Part shown: positions 10,284-20,700 of the stretch, piece by piece
How the letters are laid out: each line of letters opens with the position of its first letter
Numbering within the stretch: the first letter of the stretch is position 1
Source of the DNA: Kitagawia praeruptora
Lineage: Eukaryota > Streptophyta > Magnoliopsida > Apiales > Apiaceae
Assembly (NCBI GenBank): GCA_037693485.1
Contig: CM075345.1
Location: 77,125,001-77,189,000 of the forward strand
Direction of reading: 5' to 3'
DNA length: 64,000 nucleotides
Made by a program: the position numbers and the translations under genes
The notes under the pieces: model-generated
What the model was told of the DNA's origin: nothing
The model's database searches: none
The model's input: the letters and a program-made list of their open reading frames with translations, nothing else

Positions 10284-11466
10284 TCAAAATGGGGCTGTTA
10301 AGGTTCTACACAGTGAGTTCCCTTTTGTGGAACGAAGCTGTTGATTAGCTGCTGCAGTAGAAGTAGTAGGGGTTGATGAAATACCTACCTGTGCACATGA
10401 TAAACAATTATTTAAAACTACAATAACTAGCATCTTATTATTTAAAAATCTTGTTTTTCCTCTGCTAGTTACCCTTTTTGAATGTGTACCTTAACAATAT
10501 GACTATGCATTTAAAGATACTTGTGCTATTTTACATATATGATCAATAAGTAGACAGTCAGACAGATAGATCTCGTTTGGGTTTTTACCTTTTCTAGGTG
10601 TGCTCTTGGTTTGACCTCTGCTAGTTGTGCTCTCAGACTAGCATTTTCCTTCTTTAAATCTTCCATTTCCTGCTCCAACTCATTTGTGTACGCCTGTAGA
10701 TTCGAACCAATTTAAAGATCCCAACCAAAAAACAAAAAAATTATAAGAACAGAGTACAAATGGTAAAAAACATTAATAATCATCTAGTTCTCCTAAAACA
10801 TCAAGATGCTAGCAGTAACGACCAGATGGTTGTCCTGGTGCACAAGGTTTCCGTAACAACAGGGTCGCTTTACCAAACATCAAAGTGCTAGCAGAGAGGA
10901 CTAGATGGTGGTACTTGGTAGTACTAGTGAACAAGGTTCGCCCGACCAGTATGGTCGGAGAAATGTCCACTTGTAACACATTCATATATCCACAACGAAA
11001 GGGGCCAACTGTGTTTGCGTGTTTGTGTGTGCGCGGAGAGAGGGAGAGGGAGAGGGAGAGCGAGAGAGGGAGGGAGGGAGGGAGAGAGAGTAACCAGTCT
11101 TCTAGCCCTGGACCTGTCAGCTGACTCTCTGTTCTTGATTAAGCGTTTACGGCGTCGTTCACCGGCGCTATCATCATCATTATTGGCCGAGGTGGAGGAT
11201 GGTCTTTTGTTAGAAAGAGAGGAGGGAGTCATTTGGGTTTGGATGCAATCATAAGGATAATTTCTTGGTTTCAAGGTTAAGATGGGAGGAGAAGGATGAT
11301 GGGCCATTAGTAGACTTGGCTGATCCGAATATGGATCTTTCATGTTGAAGAAATCATGGAAATTGGTACCACCAGCACCATTAAACCCACCCATATTAGG
11401 TGATTTAGTGGTAGGGGTTGGATTGTGAAGAGAAGGCAAGCTTATATTTCCCCAAACTTCTTCCAT
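10284..11466 (-). CDS. FD: FD-like bZIP transcription factor (three exons)
   Basis: Group-A bZIP factor, the nuclear partner of florigen (FT) through 14-3-3 proteins. Exons on the minus strand: 11466-11095, 10693-10589, 10388-10284; all junctions are GT..AG and phase 0, giving 193 aa. Start ATG at 11466; the N-terminus has an ISLPSLH motif typical of FD proteins. The basic region has N-x7-R (NRESADRSR); the junction reads ..RARRL|AYTNELEQEME.., followed by leucine/hydrophobic heptads. The C-terminus LCRTLTAPF is the R-x-x-(S/T)-A-P-F motif which, in FD, is phosphorylated and bound by 14-3-3. Odd points: D where most family members have A in the basic region, RL where KQ is usual before AYTNELE, and a protein shorter than Arabidopsis FD (285 aa). 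The domains identify the family; orthology (FD versus FDP) is inferred. Confidence 0.9.
11034..11090 (-). repeat. CT/CCCT microsatellite in FD intron 1
   Basis: On the plus strand this is a GAGAGGGAG/GGGA run; in the sense of the gene it is CT/CCCT starting four bases after the intron-1 5' splice site (GT at 11094-11093). Confidence 0.9.
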
Positions 11467-11556
11467 GGAGATTCTCTTCTCTCTTCTTGCTACAGAGTTT
11501 AGGTATTGAAGGCTGATGAGTGATGATGTTTGAGTGAGTGTATGTAATTAATAATG

Positions 11557-11843
11557 TCAACCGGTCCCTAGCAAACGCATGCTAGGCACGTATTATTTAA
11601 TAAAGGGTTCTAAGTCATTGGATCAATCATTCAACGGCTGTAATTTAAAAAAAAATAACACCGTATAAACTTTCTGCGGTACGTGAACAGTAAGGATATT
11701 TTGGTAATTTGCCCGTACCGCAGAAAGTTTATGCGATACGGTGCAATTTTTTTTTTTTAAATCAGAGCCGTTGGATCGTTACGGCTCTGAAACAGTATGT
11801 TGATTAAAGGGTCTGTGGCAACCGTTTGCCACAGACCGTTCCC
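11557..11843. mobile_element. Palindromic MITE about 90 bp upstream of the FD start
   Basis: The inverted repeat is centred near 11695. Inner arms: CACCGTATAAACTTTCTGCG and its complement CGCAGAAAGTTTATGCGATA. Outer arms align CGGTCCCTAGCAAACG..GGATCAATCATTCAACGGCT with the complement of ..AGAGCCGTTGGATCGTTAC..GTTTGCCACAGACCG. No coding. It occupies what should be the proximal FD promoter or 5' UTR. Confidence 0.7.
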
Positions 11844-11883
11844 CATTAATAATGTTGCCACATACCGTTCCCCATTAATAATA
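11836..11883 (+). repeat. Short tandem duplication
   Basis: CCGTTCCCCATTAATAAT occurs twice, 29 bp apart, between the MITE and the next element. Confidence 0.8.
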
Positions 11884-12438
11884 GGGTTAAGTATCAAAGT
11901 GGTCACTCAAGTGGAAGCCATATATCAATTCGTTCATCGATCTTTACGGCGTATCATTTGAATCATTAAAGTCATAATAAATATCAAATGAATATCTTTA
12001 AAATGTACTCGAAAAGCAAAAATAATTTTTCATTGAGTTCTACACATTTTTCTTGAATGCTTCCACAACCAAACGAAAGGTTAATAATTCTAGTATTTCT
12101 GATAATATATTTAGATTTTTAAAAATTCATTTACTATTTATTTTTAATTTTATTGTCATTTTCCTTGTTTTAATTAATAATAAATAGTAAATAAACTTTT
12201 TAAATTCTGAATATATTATCAAAAATAATAGAATTCGTAATCTTTCATTTGATTATAGTAGCATTTATGAAAAATGTGTAGAACCCAATGAAAAATTATT
12301 TTTACTTCCGGAGTACATATATACAGGTATTTGTTTGATATTTATTATGACTTTAACGACTCAAATGATATCCCATAAAAATCGGTGAATAAATTGATAT
12401 TTGGCTTCCACTTCAGTGACCACTTTGATACTTAACCC
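11884..12438. mobile_element. Mutator-type MITE M1 (555 bp)
   Basis: Long terminal inverted repeats (GGGTTAAGTATCAAAGTGGT, then CACTCAAGTGGAAGCCATAT; the other end is the complement). The flanks CATTAATAATA and CAATTAATAATA look like a ~10-bp target duplication with a one-base indel, the size expected for Mutator-like elements. A second copy of exactly the same length lies at 13218-13772. Confidence 0.8.
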
Positions 12439-12756
12439 CAATTAATAATACTAATACTGTACAGTAATAGATTAACATACATACAGATAATTGTCCCAGG
12501 GACCACTTTGGTGGACCACTTGCCTCCTTGTTCAAATAATTTTACTACTCTTCCGTCATACCTATTTCTTTACAGTTACTATTTTGTGTTGTCCCATCCA
12601 TTTATTTACATTCCAAAAATAGTAAATTTTTAATAATATAAAATATTATTACATCCTATAACTTCCTCCACTTTCTCAAATATACTATTAAATATTGATA
12701 GATCCCACCATTTTATCCATTTTTCATCACTTTTCATTACTTTATCTATTTAAATA
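12439..12756. other. Intergenic DNA with a degenerate Stowaway-like stretch
   Basis: Contains CTTCCGTCATACCTATTTCT and GTCCCATCCATTTATTTAC, similar to the interior of the Stowaway that follows, but without intact ends. Confidence 0.4.
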
Positions 12757-13033
12757 CTCCCTCCGTCCCATCCATTTCTTTACAATTTTCTTTTTGGGAC
12801 TTCCCACCAATTCTTTACATTACTCAAAATATTAACTTTTAACAATAAAATACATTATTACATCCACTACTTCACTTCACTTTTTCAACACTTTACACTA
12901 TTACACCCACTACTTCACTTATTTTAACAATAAAATCACTATTACACCCACTACTTCATTTATTTTAACAATATTACATCCATTATCCTTGGTCTCCGTG
13001 CTCAGGCCCATGTAAAGAAACAACCGGGACAGA

Positions 13034-13090
<57 letters not shown>

Positions 13091-13124
13091 TCTCCGTGAC
13101 CACCAAGAACGTAAACGGAGGGAG
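12757..13124. mobile_element. Stowaway (Tc1/mariner-type) MITE, S1
   Basis: Starts CTCCCTCCGTCCCATCCATT after TA and ends ..ACGGAGGGAG before TA, the standard Stowaway TIR with TA target duplication; 368 bp. It contains a (TA)n run of about 52 bp (13035-13087). Confidence 0.85.
13035..13087. repeat. (TA)n microsatellite inside Stowaway S1
   Basis: Pure TA run inside the element. Confidence 0.95.
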
Positions 13125-13217
13125 TACCAAATTCCTACAGCAACTTTTATAATTAGTTGGTGATTCCAACCAAATTTGTTACAATACTAATTTTTCTAAA
13201 TTTTTAGGATCTAAAAG

Positions 13218-13772
13218 GGGTTAAATATCAAAGTGGTCACTAAAGTGGAAGCCATATATCAATTCATTCACCAATTTTTTTGGGGTATCATTTGAATCAT
13301 TAAAGTCATAATAAATATTAAATGGATACCTTTAAAATGTACTCGAGAAGTAAAAATAATTTTTCATTGAGTTCTACAAATTTTTCTTGAATCCTTCCAT
13401 AACCAAACGAAAGAATAATAATTCTAGAATTTATGGTAATATAATTAGATTTTTAAAAATTCATTTACTATTTATTTTTAATTTTATTGTCATTTTCCTT
13501 GTTTTAATTAAAAATAAATAGTAAATAAACTTTTTAAATTCTAAATATATTATCAAATATACTATAATTCATAACCTTTCATCTGATTATACTAGTATTT
13601 AAGAAAAATGTATAGAACTCGATGAAAAATTACTTTTACTTCCCTAGTACATATATACAGGTATTTGTTTGATATTTATTATGGCTTTAATGATTCAAAT
13701 GATACCCCGCAAAGATCGGTGAATGAATTGATATATGGCTTCCACTTTAGTGACCACTTTGATACTTAACCC
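13218..13772. mobile_element. Mutator-type MITE M2 (555 bp)
   Basis: Second copy of M1 in the same orientation: GGGTTAAATATCAAAGTGGT..CCACTTTGATACTTAACCC. The flanks GATCTAAAAG and GATCTCTAAAAG look like a target duplication altered by two bases. Sequence identity to M1 is high throughout. Confidence 0.8.
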
Positions 13773-13899
13773 GATCTCTAAAAGTATATGCTGGTACTAG
13801 TATTAGAGTAATTCCAATACTAGATGCTAAATTGCTATTGCTATTGCCATAATATAGAAACAAAAAGTAAATTTTGGTGCTAAAATAAAATTCACCCTC

Positions 13900-15190
13900 T
13901 GTTAGTTACAGAGGCATGCCTGTACTCATCTAATAACAAGCCTAATTGTTTGTAATGCTTTGCATTACTTACATGACCTCTTAACTGAGGGAACCTCTAG
14001 TTGTAGAGTTTCTGTTTGTATTGTACTTGTAATAGGCATCAAATCCTAGTTGTGTAACTGTACAAATAGAGTCTAGAATAATGCTTGAAAGAAGTTCCAT
14101 GGTTCATGCCTCAAGCAAGGAGTTAAAGACTGCCAAATAATCACAGTTGGGATTTGAAGAAATGAAGAATTTGCCTAAGTACCAATTCGAGAAGTATATT
14201 TGTCTATTCGAGAAGTCCAGCATTCGAGAAGTCAGAGATTCGATATCTCAAGACACTATTCGATATCTCTGAATACACTGTTCGATATCTCATTCGATAT
14301 CTCAGGGATTCGATATGTCTACTACTCTATTCGAGAACTCAAGAAGTCAACAAGTCAAGATGGTATTCGAGTTCTCAAAGAGTCAACAAGTCAAAGTTCC
14401 ATTCGATATCTCAAGGACTCAGAAAGCTATTCGACAACTCAAGGATTCGATAAGTCAAATGTTCTATTCGACAACTCAAGGAATCCTGATGGAAAAGAGC
14501 TATTCGAGAAGTGGTTCGATATGTCACTATAACAGTATTAGAGAACTCAGAGTTATCGATCAAGTCAATTCTAGTTCTCGAATCACTTACTTAGTCACTT
14601 CTCGAATACATTCTTGGAGACAAAATACTGAAGAAATTGTACAAGTCAGAAACCTGCAACAAGCCAATGCACTTTATGGACCACAATCTGTAACGTGCTC
14701 TGGAAAGCCTACAAGGAAGCTTGGAGAGATATAGAAGAGACAAGGAGCTAAAGAAGTGGATCTAAACAGGCTTTGCAAAGTCAAATCTGTAACCGTTTGG
14801 ATGCTTACTCAAAAAGGATAGACAGACTAGAAAGTAATTTGTTTAGCTACCTTATTTGTAGTAAGCAGGCTGTATCCATGTTCTATAAGGACACAGCCTC
14901 ACTTTATAACTTAGTAACTTAGTGAGTCAAGTTTTTCATACACTGTAAGCTATATCTCTCTGAGAAAAACGAAGCTGAGAATACTACCATTTGTATTCAC
15001 AGATTGTAGCAACCTTTATCTAATATACATTAGATTAAAGTGATATTGTGTCTTGTGTTGTTTATTTATCCGCACCTTAATTTCTGCACACACAGGCACT
15101 TATCTGCTACACAGACTCAACCCAAGAAAAGTTCAAGAATCCATTCACCCCCCCCCCTCTGTATTCTTTTACCGTGTTCAATACTCAACA
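13900..15190 (+). repeat. Copia-1 5' LTR
   Basis: 1291 bp, TGTTAG..CAACA. Positions 14186-14620 are packed with ATTCGAGAAGTC, ATTCGATATCTC and ATTCGACAACTC variants. Seven have the form TTCNNGAA. The frames of 110 and 139 codons seen here and in the 3' LTR are by-products of this repeat. Confidence 0.95.
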
Positions 15191-15192
15191 AG

Positions 15193-15204
15193 TGGTATCA
15201 GAGC
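15193..15204 (+). promoter_or_regulatory. Copia-1 primer binding site
   Basis: TGGTATCAGAGC two bases after the LTR, complementary to the 3' end of plant initiator tRNA-Met, the usual primer for reverse transcription in this group. Confidence 0.95.
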
Positions 15205-15235
15205 GGGCTGTTTATTCAAAAACAGAGAAACGATC

Positions 15236-17743
15236 ATGAGTTCGAATACACCAAAGACTACAGGAACGGTGAAGGTCCCTAAGTTTGATAAAGAAAACTT
15301 CAACCTCTGGAAGATAAAGATGATGTTGTTCATCAAAGCCTCTCATCCCTTGTATCCTGAGATTCTCAAGAATGGTCCTTTTGTTCCACAACAAGAGATA
15401 CCAGAGAAGACTGTTGGAACCATAACAATCCCTAGAGCTTATGAGGCCAAGGATCCATCAAAGTGGACAGAGTCAGAAAGGGAGAAGGTTGCTCTTGACA
15501 GCCACCTCATGTTGCTCATCATTGATTCCATGGATATGTCAATGTTTGCAAACATTGCATCATGCACGTCTGCTAAAGAGATGTGGGATCACATTGAGGT
15601 GTTGTGTGAAGGGACTGATGAGGTTAAAGAAAACAGGAAACAGATACTGGTCACACAGTATGAAGCTTTCATGGCACAGCCCAAGGAAAGCATCACTGAG
15701 ATGTTTGAAAGGTTTCACAAGCTAGTTACTGAGTTGCAGATGAATGGAAAGGTTTACAGCACCAAGGAGTTAAATATGAAATTTCTGTTGTCTTCACCAA
15801 ATCATCTGGAGCAAAGAGTCATTTCCCTTAGAGAGAGAGATTTGAACAAAGTCACCTATGATGTACTCTATGGAGTCCTAAAGACTCATGAACTTGAGTT
15901 GCTTCAGAAGAGGGCTATCCAAGCCAACCAAGGTAGGATGATAAACACATCATGTGCCTTGATTGTCAACAAATCCATTCTGGACCTAGAAGCATCTACA
16001 AGCCAACTAAGGATAGAGGAGGTGGCAGATGATGAAGAAACTGAAGCTGGGGTGAGTGAACCTGTTGAGGAAAAGGAGGAAGAAGAAGAGGAGTTTTACA
16101 CTCTGGAAGAACTTGATGGGATGGAAAATACTTCATATGCTTTCATGGCCAGAAAATTTCCAAACATCAGATTTAAAAGAAATCAACCCTTCAAACCCAA
16201 AACTCAAAACCATTCAGCCAACAAGAACAAGGCACCTGTGAAACCAAACAGAAATAAGTTCAAAACCGGTTATGTGGATAGGTCATCTGTAAGGTGTTAT
16301 AGATGCAATGACCTAGGGCATTTTGCCAGTGAATGCAAGAAGCCTAAAAAGAAGGATAGAGACTATCTTGAGCTAGAAGCTAAGTATGAGGCCCTTCTGA
16401 AAAAGCAGACACATGGTAAGGCCTACATAGCTGAAGGGAAGTGTTGGGATGATTCTGAGAGTGATGAAGAGGAACAAGAATTCTGCAATTATGCCTTGAT
16501 GGCCAACTCCAAGGATGACTCATCTTCATCTGATTCTCAGGTACCATCTCTCACTACTATAGACATGTCTGTTTCTGAATACAAATCCATGATTGAACAA
16601 TTATCTGTTGAAATGTTTAATATTCATACTAGTATGACTGCTGCTAATGAGGAGATTGCTAAACTGTCTACTAGAAATGAAGTATTAACCAAAAAGAATG
16701 AGGAACTTGAGCTAACTGCTATGCAAGTAGAAAACCTTAAGAAAGAAGTTGAATATTTGGAGAATAAGGTTCTATGTGCTAGTCAAGTAGAGAAGGCTCT
16801 TAGGGATGAATTAGCTGAGAATGAATTCAAACTTAAAACTTTCAAGAAATCATCTGGTTTAGTGCAATCCTACTGTGAGAAAATTGAAGCTAAACCTAAA
16901 GCAGCTATTGGACTTGACTATGACTCTCTCAAACAAAGGAAAGACTATGCTGTCATTGAAGAGGACACAGCTGTTCATGAGAAAGTGCCTCACATTTTGA
17001 GAAAAACTGAAAATCCAATTTTTAAGGAATCAACATTTGAAATTGATGAGGATGCCTTACTCATCAAGCAAATGTTGAATGATGAGGATGAGGCACAATC
17101 TAGTGAACAGCAAGCATCCTCTAAGGGTGAGAGTGTCAAGTCAAAGACCAAGAAGCCAGTAGTTGATAGGCCAAGACCTAAGAAGTTTGTTAAGTTTGTA
17201 TCAGCTGGGAAGAGTGAATCAGAAAAGGAAGTGACTAAAAGGAAACAGAACAGAAATGGCAAGTTAGGGATTAACAAGGATAACAACTATGCTTATATGC
17301 CTAATGCCCCTAGAAAAACTTGTCAGAACTGTTTCAGTACCAATCATCTAACTCATGCATGCAAGAAACCTGTTGGTAGTGTGTCTAAACCTTTCTATGA
17401 TTGTTCTGTGCCTCTAAGACATAGAGATGCACCCTTCTGTGATAAATTTGACTGTATGCCATGCAATATGAATGTTATGACTAGTTGTTTTAATTTAAGA
17501 AGACAGTTCATTGATGGTTGTATCAGTCACAATTCTCACACACACTACACAAGGTCAAAGTCTTCAAGTCCTCCTAAAGCTAGGAAGGTACCTTTGTCAC
17601 CTAAGTCTGAAACCTCAGGTTCTAAGACTTCCAACAGTGACAAGAAGACTGACACTAAGAAAGTTAACAAGCATGTTGTTTATGATAAAACTGTCTCTAA
17701 GTCACATGGACCCAAACTTGTTTGGGTACCAAAGGAAAAGTAA
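15236..17743 (+). CDS. gag: Copia-1 gag polyprotein
   Basis: Structural protein of the virus-like particle, 835 aa from the ATG at 15236; the frame stays open upstream into the LTR, but this is the first ATG after the primer binding site. The N-terminal part (KFDKENFNLWKIKMMLF; later EMWDHIEVLCEGT and QYEAFMAQPKESITEMFERF) is the Copia gag/UBN2-type core. There is an acidic stretch (EEKEEEEEEF), then a CCHC zinc knuckle CYRCNDLGHFASEC near residue 354 for RNA binding, a coiled-coil-like region around residues 450-540, and a second CCHC CQNCFSTNHLTHAC near residue 695. It is longer than the usual Copia gag because of the coiled coil and second knuckle, which fits Sireviruses. It ends WVPKEK-stop; pol follows in the -1 frame. 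Confidence 0.9.
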   Translation: MSSNTPKTTGTVKVPKFDKENFNLWKIKMMLFIKASHPLYPEILKNGPFVPQQEIPEKTVGTITIPRAYEAKDPSKWTESEREKVALDSHLMLLIIDSMDMSMFANIASCTSAKEMWDHIEVLCEGTDEVKENRKQILVTQYEAFMAQPKESITEMFERFHKLVTELQMNGKVYSTKELNMKFLLSSPNHLEQRVISLRERDLNKVTYDVLYGVLKTHELELLQKRAIQANQGRMINTSCALIVNKSILDLEASTSQLRIEEVADDEETEAGVSEPVEEKEEEEEEFYTLEELDGMENTSYAFMARKFPNIRFKRNQPFKPKTQNHSANKNKAPVKPNRNKFKTGYVDRSSVRCYRCNDLGHFASECKKPKKKDRDYLELEAKYEALLKKQTHGKAYIAEGKCWDDSESDEEEQEFCNYALMANSKDDSSSSDSQVPSLTTIDMSVSEYKSMIEQLSVEMFNIHTSMTAANEEIAKLSTRNEVLTKKNEELELTAMQVENLKKEVEYLENKVLCASQVEKALRDELAENEFKLKTFKKSSGLVQSYCEKIEAKPKAAIGLDYDSLKQRKDYAVIEEDTAVHEKVPHILRKTENPIFKESTFEIDEDALLIKQMLNDEDEAQSSEQQASSKGESVKSKTKKPVVDRPRPKKFVKFVSAGKSESEKEVTKRKQNRNGKLGINKDNNYAYMPNAPRKTCQNCFSTNHLTHACKKPVGSVSKPFYDCSVPLRHRDAPFCDKFDCMPCNMNVMTSCFNLRRQFIDGCISHNSHTHYTRSKSSSPPKARKVPLSPKSETSGSKTSNSDKKTDTKKVNKHVVYDKTVSKSHGPKLVWVPKEK

Positions 17744-20700
17744 TACCTTTGTGTTTGCAGGGCAAAGAAAGTGAGAAGAAGGTCATGTGGATTTTGGACA
17801 GTGGATGCTCAAATCATATGACTGGTGATATGGCCCTGCTATCACAGTATGAGGAAAAGGCTGGCCCAATGGTTGCTTTTGGAGATGACAGCATGGGTAA
17901 CACATTGGGATATGGCAAGCTGAAAGTTGGAAATGTCATCATTGAAGATGTAGCACTAGTCAAGGGGCTCAAGCATAATCTGTTAAGTGTTGGTCAGTTT
18001 ACTGATAGAGGATTCAAAGTGAATTTTGACAAAGATGAATGTTTGATCACCCACAAGAAGACTGGTGATTTTGCTCTATCTGGAGTAAGGAAGGGAAGCC
18101 TGTTTGTAGCCAATATGGACTCTGCAAACAAGGACAAAATTTGTTGCTTTTACTCAAAAGCATCAAATGAAGATTGTTGGCTGTGGCACAAGAAACTATC
18201 ACACCTGAACTTTAAGGCCATTAATTCTCTAGTCAAAAGAGAGTTAGTGAGAGGCATGCCCACACTTGAATTCTGCCAAGAAGGAGTGTGTGAGGCTTGT
18301 CAAAAAGGAAAAATGAAGAGATCAAGCCACAAGTCAAAGACAGTGACATCTGTAACCAAGCCACTACAACTTATCCACATGGATTTGTTTGGGCCTGTTA
18401 ACATAATGTCACTTGGAAGAAAGAAGTATGCCCTGGTAATGGTTGATGATTTTTCAAGGTATACATGGGTAGAATTTCTGGCATCAAAAGATGAGGCTCC
18501 ACAAGTAATCATTGAGCATATAAAGAAAGTTGACAAGGAAGCAAAGGCAAACAATGCAAGTGTGATTGCATTGAGGAGTGATAATGGAACAGAGTTCAGA
18601 AATGCCACACTTGAAGCATTCTGCAAAGAAAATGGCATTTCTCAGCAATTCTCAGCTCCAAGGACTCCACAACAAAATGGAGTTGTTGAGAGGAAGAATA
18701 GAACTCTAATTGAGGCTGCTAGAACAATGTTACTTGATGCAAAAATGCCCACATGTTTTTGGGCTGAGGCTGTGAGCACTGCATGCTATATTCAGAACAG
18801 AACCCTCATCAACAAAAACACTGGAAAGACTCCTTACAACTTGATGACTGGAAAGAAGCCTACACTGAAGTATATTCATACTTTTGGAAGCAAATGCTTT
18901 GTACTTAAGGACAATTCTGAATATGTTGGAAAGTTTGATGCAAAAGCATTTGAAGGAATTTTTCTTGGCTATTCTATGGAAAGAATTGCATACAAGGTTT
19001 ATGTCATCAGTCAAAAGAAAGTTATGGAAAGCACAGATGTAACATTTGATGACAGTAAACTACCTGGACTAGAAGAAGCCAATGATGAAGACAAAGATCC
19101 ATTGAAGTTTGATAATCTAGATGATTCTGATGAAGAGACTGAAACTAGAGTTGAAACTCAAGTTCAACAAACTCAAGTGAATAATGATACAAGAGAAGAA
19201 TTTGTGCCAATCAATAGTGAAGAAACAAGCATCCAAGACACACCTGTGAGTAATGGCAACTTCACAGGGGGAGGAAATGAGGATGATCATGATGAGGATG
19301 ATGAAGCAACATCAAGGATGAGAAATCAGGCTGAACACTCAAGGAAATGGGATAGATCACACACTGCAGAGCAAATCATTGGAGATCCTAATGCAGGAGT
19401 AAGGACTAGGAGAGCAACTCAAAATGAGTGCCTCTATGGATGTTTTCTATCACAAGTTGAGCCTAAGAAACTTGATGATGCATTGTTGGATCCAGATTGG
19501 ATTATTGCCATGCAAGAGGAGCTGAATCAATTTGAAAGGAACAAAGTATGGGAACTTGTGCCTGCACCAAAGAATAGAACCATTGTTGGAACAAAATGGG
19601 TTCTGAAGAATAAGATGGATGAAGATGGTGTAATAATAAGAAACAAAGCAAGGCTGGTTGCAAAAGGATACTCTCAACAGGAAGGCATTGATTATGATGA
19701 GACATTTGCCCCTGTTGCTAGATTGGAAGCCATTAGAATATTCTTGGCATTTGCTGCTCATTCAAACTTTAAAGTTTATCAAATGGATGTCAAGAGTGCA
19801 TTTCTAAATGGAGAGTTGGAAGAAGAGGTCTATGTGCAACAACCACCTGGCTTTGAGGATCCACATTTCCCAGAATTTGTCTACAGATTGCTTAAGGCAC
19901 TGTATGGACTTAAGCAAGCTCCAAGAGCATGGTATGATACTCTATCACAATTTCTTCTTGAAAATCAATTCACTCGAGGCACATTGGACAAGACACTGTT
20001 TTACAAGAAGCATGGTGATGATATGATCCTAGTTCAAATCTATGTGGATGATATCATTTTTGGTTCTACAAATGAGAAACTGTGCGAGAAATTCTCTAAA
20101 CTCATGCAGAGCAGATATGAGATGAGTATGATGGGAGAGTTGACATTCTTTCTAGGGTTGCAAGTCAGTCAAAGGAAGGATGGTATCTTTATCAGTCAAA
20201 CCAAGTACATCAAGGATTTATTGAAGAAGTTTGACTTGGAAGATTGTTCACCTGCCAAGACACCCATGGCCACTGCCACTAAATTGGATGAAGATGCTAA
20301 AGGCAAGAGAGTAGATATCTCAGTCTACAGAGGCATGGTTGGTTCTCTACTCTACCTCACTGCAAGTAGGCCAGACATCATGTTTGCTACATGCTTGTGT
20401 GCAAGGTTTCAATCAAATCCAAAGGAATCACATTTGATTGCAATAAAAAGGATCTTTAGATATCTGAAGGGCACTCCTAACTTGGGATTATGGTACCCTA
20501 AGGACACAGGGTTCAATCTGGTTGGCTACTCTGATGCTGATTATGCTGGATGCAGAGTGGATAGGAAAAGCACCTCAGGAAGCTGCCAGTTTCTTGGACA
20601 AAGGTTAGTTTCTTGGTATAGCAAGAAGCAACAATCTGTGTCAACTTCTACAGCTGAGGCTGAATACATAGCTGCTGGAAGTTGCTGTGCTCAAGTGCTT

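Noticed and set aside
10885..11254. Plus-strand frames over the FD-like gene
   Set aside because: They cross the GA microsatellite and lie antisense to exon 1; no protein features.
14200..14734. Frames of 110 and 139 codons in the Copia-1 LTR, repeated at 27050-27584
   Set aside because: Both LTRs are nearly identical, so conservation is automatic; the translation merely reflects ATTCGA-type repeats.
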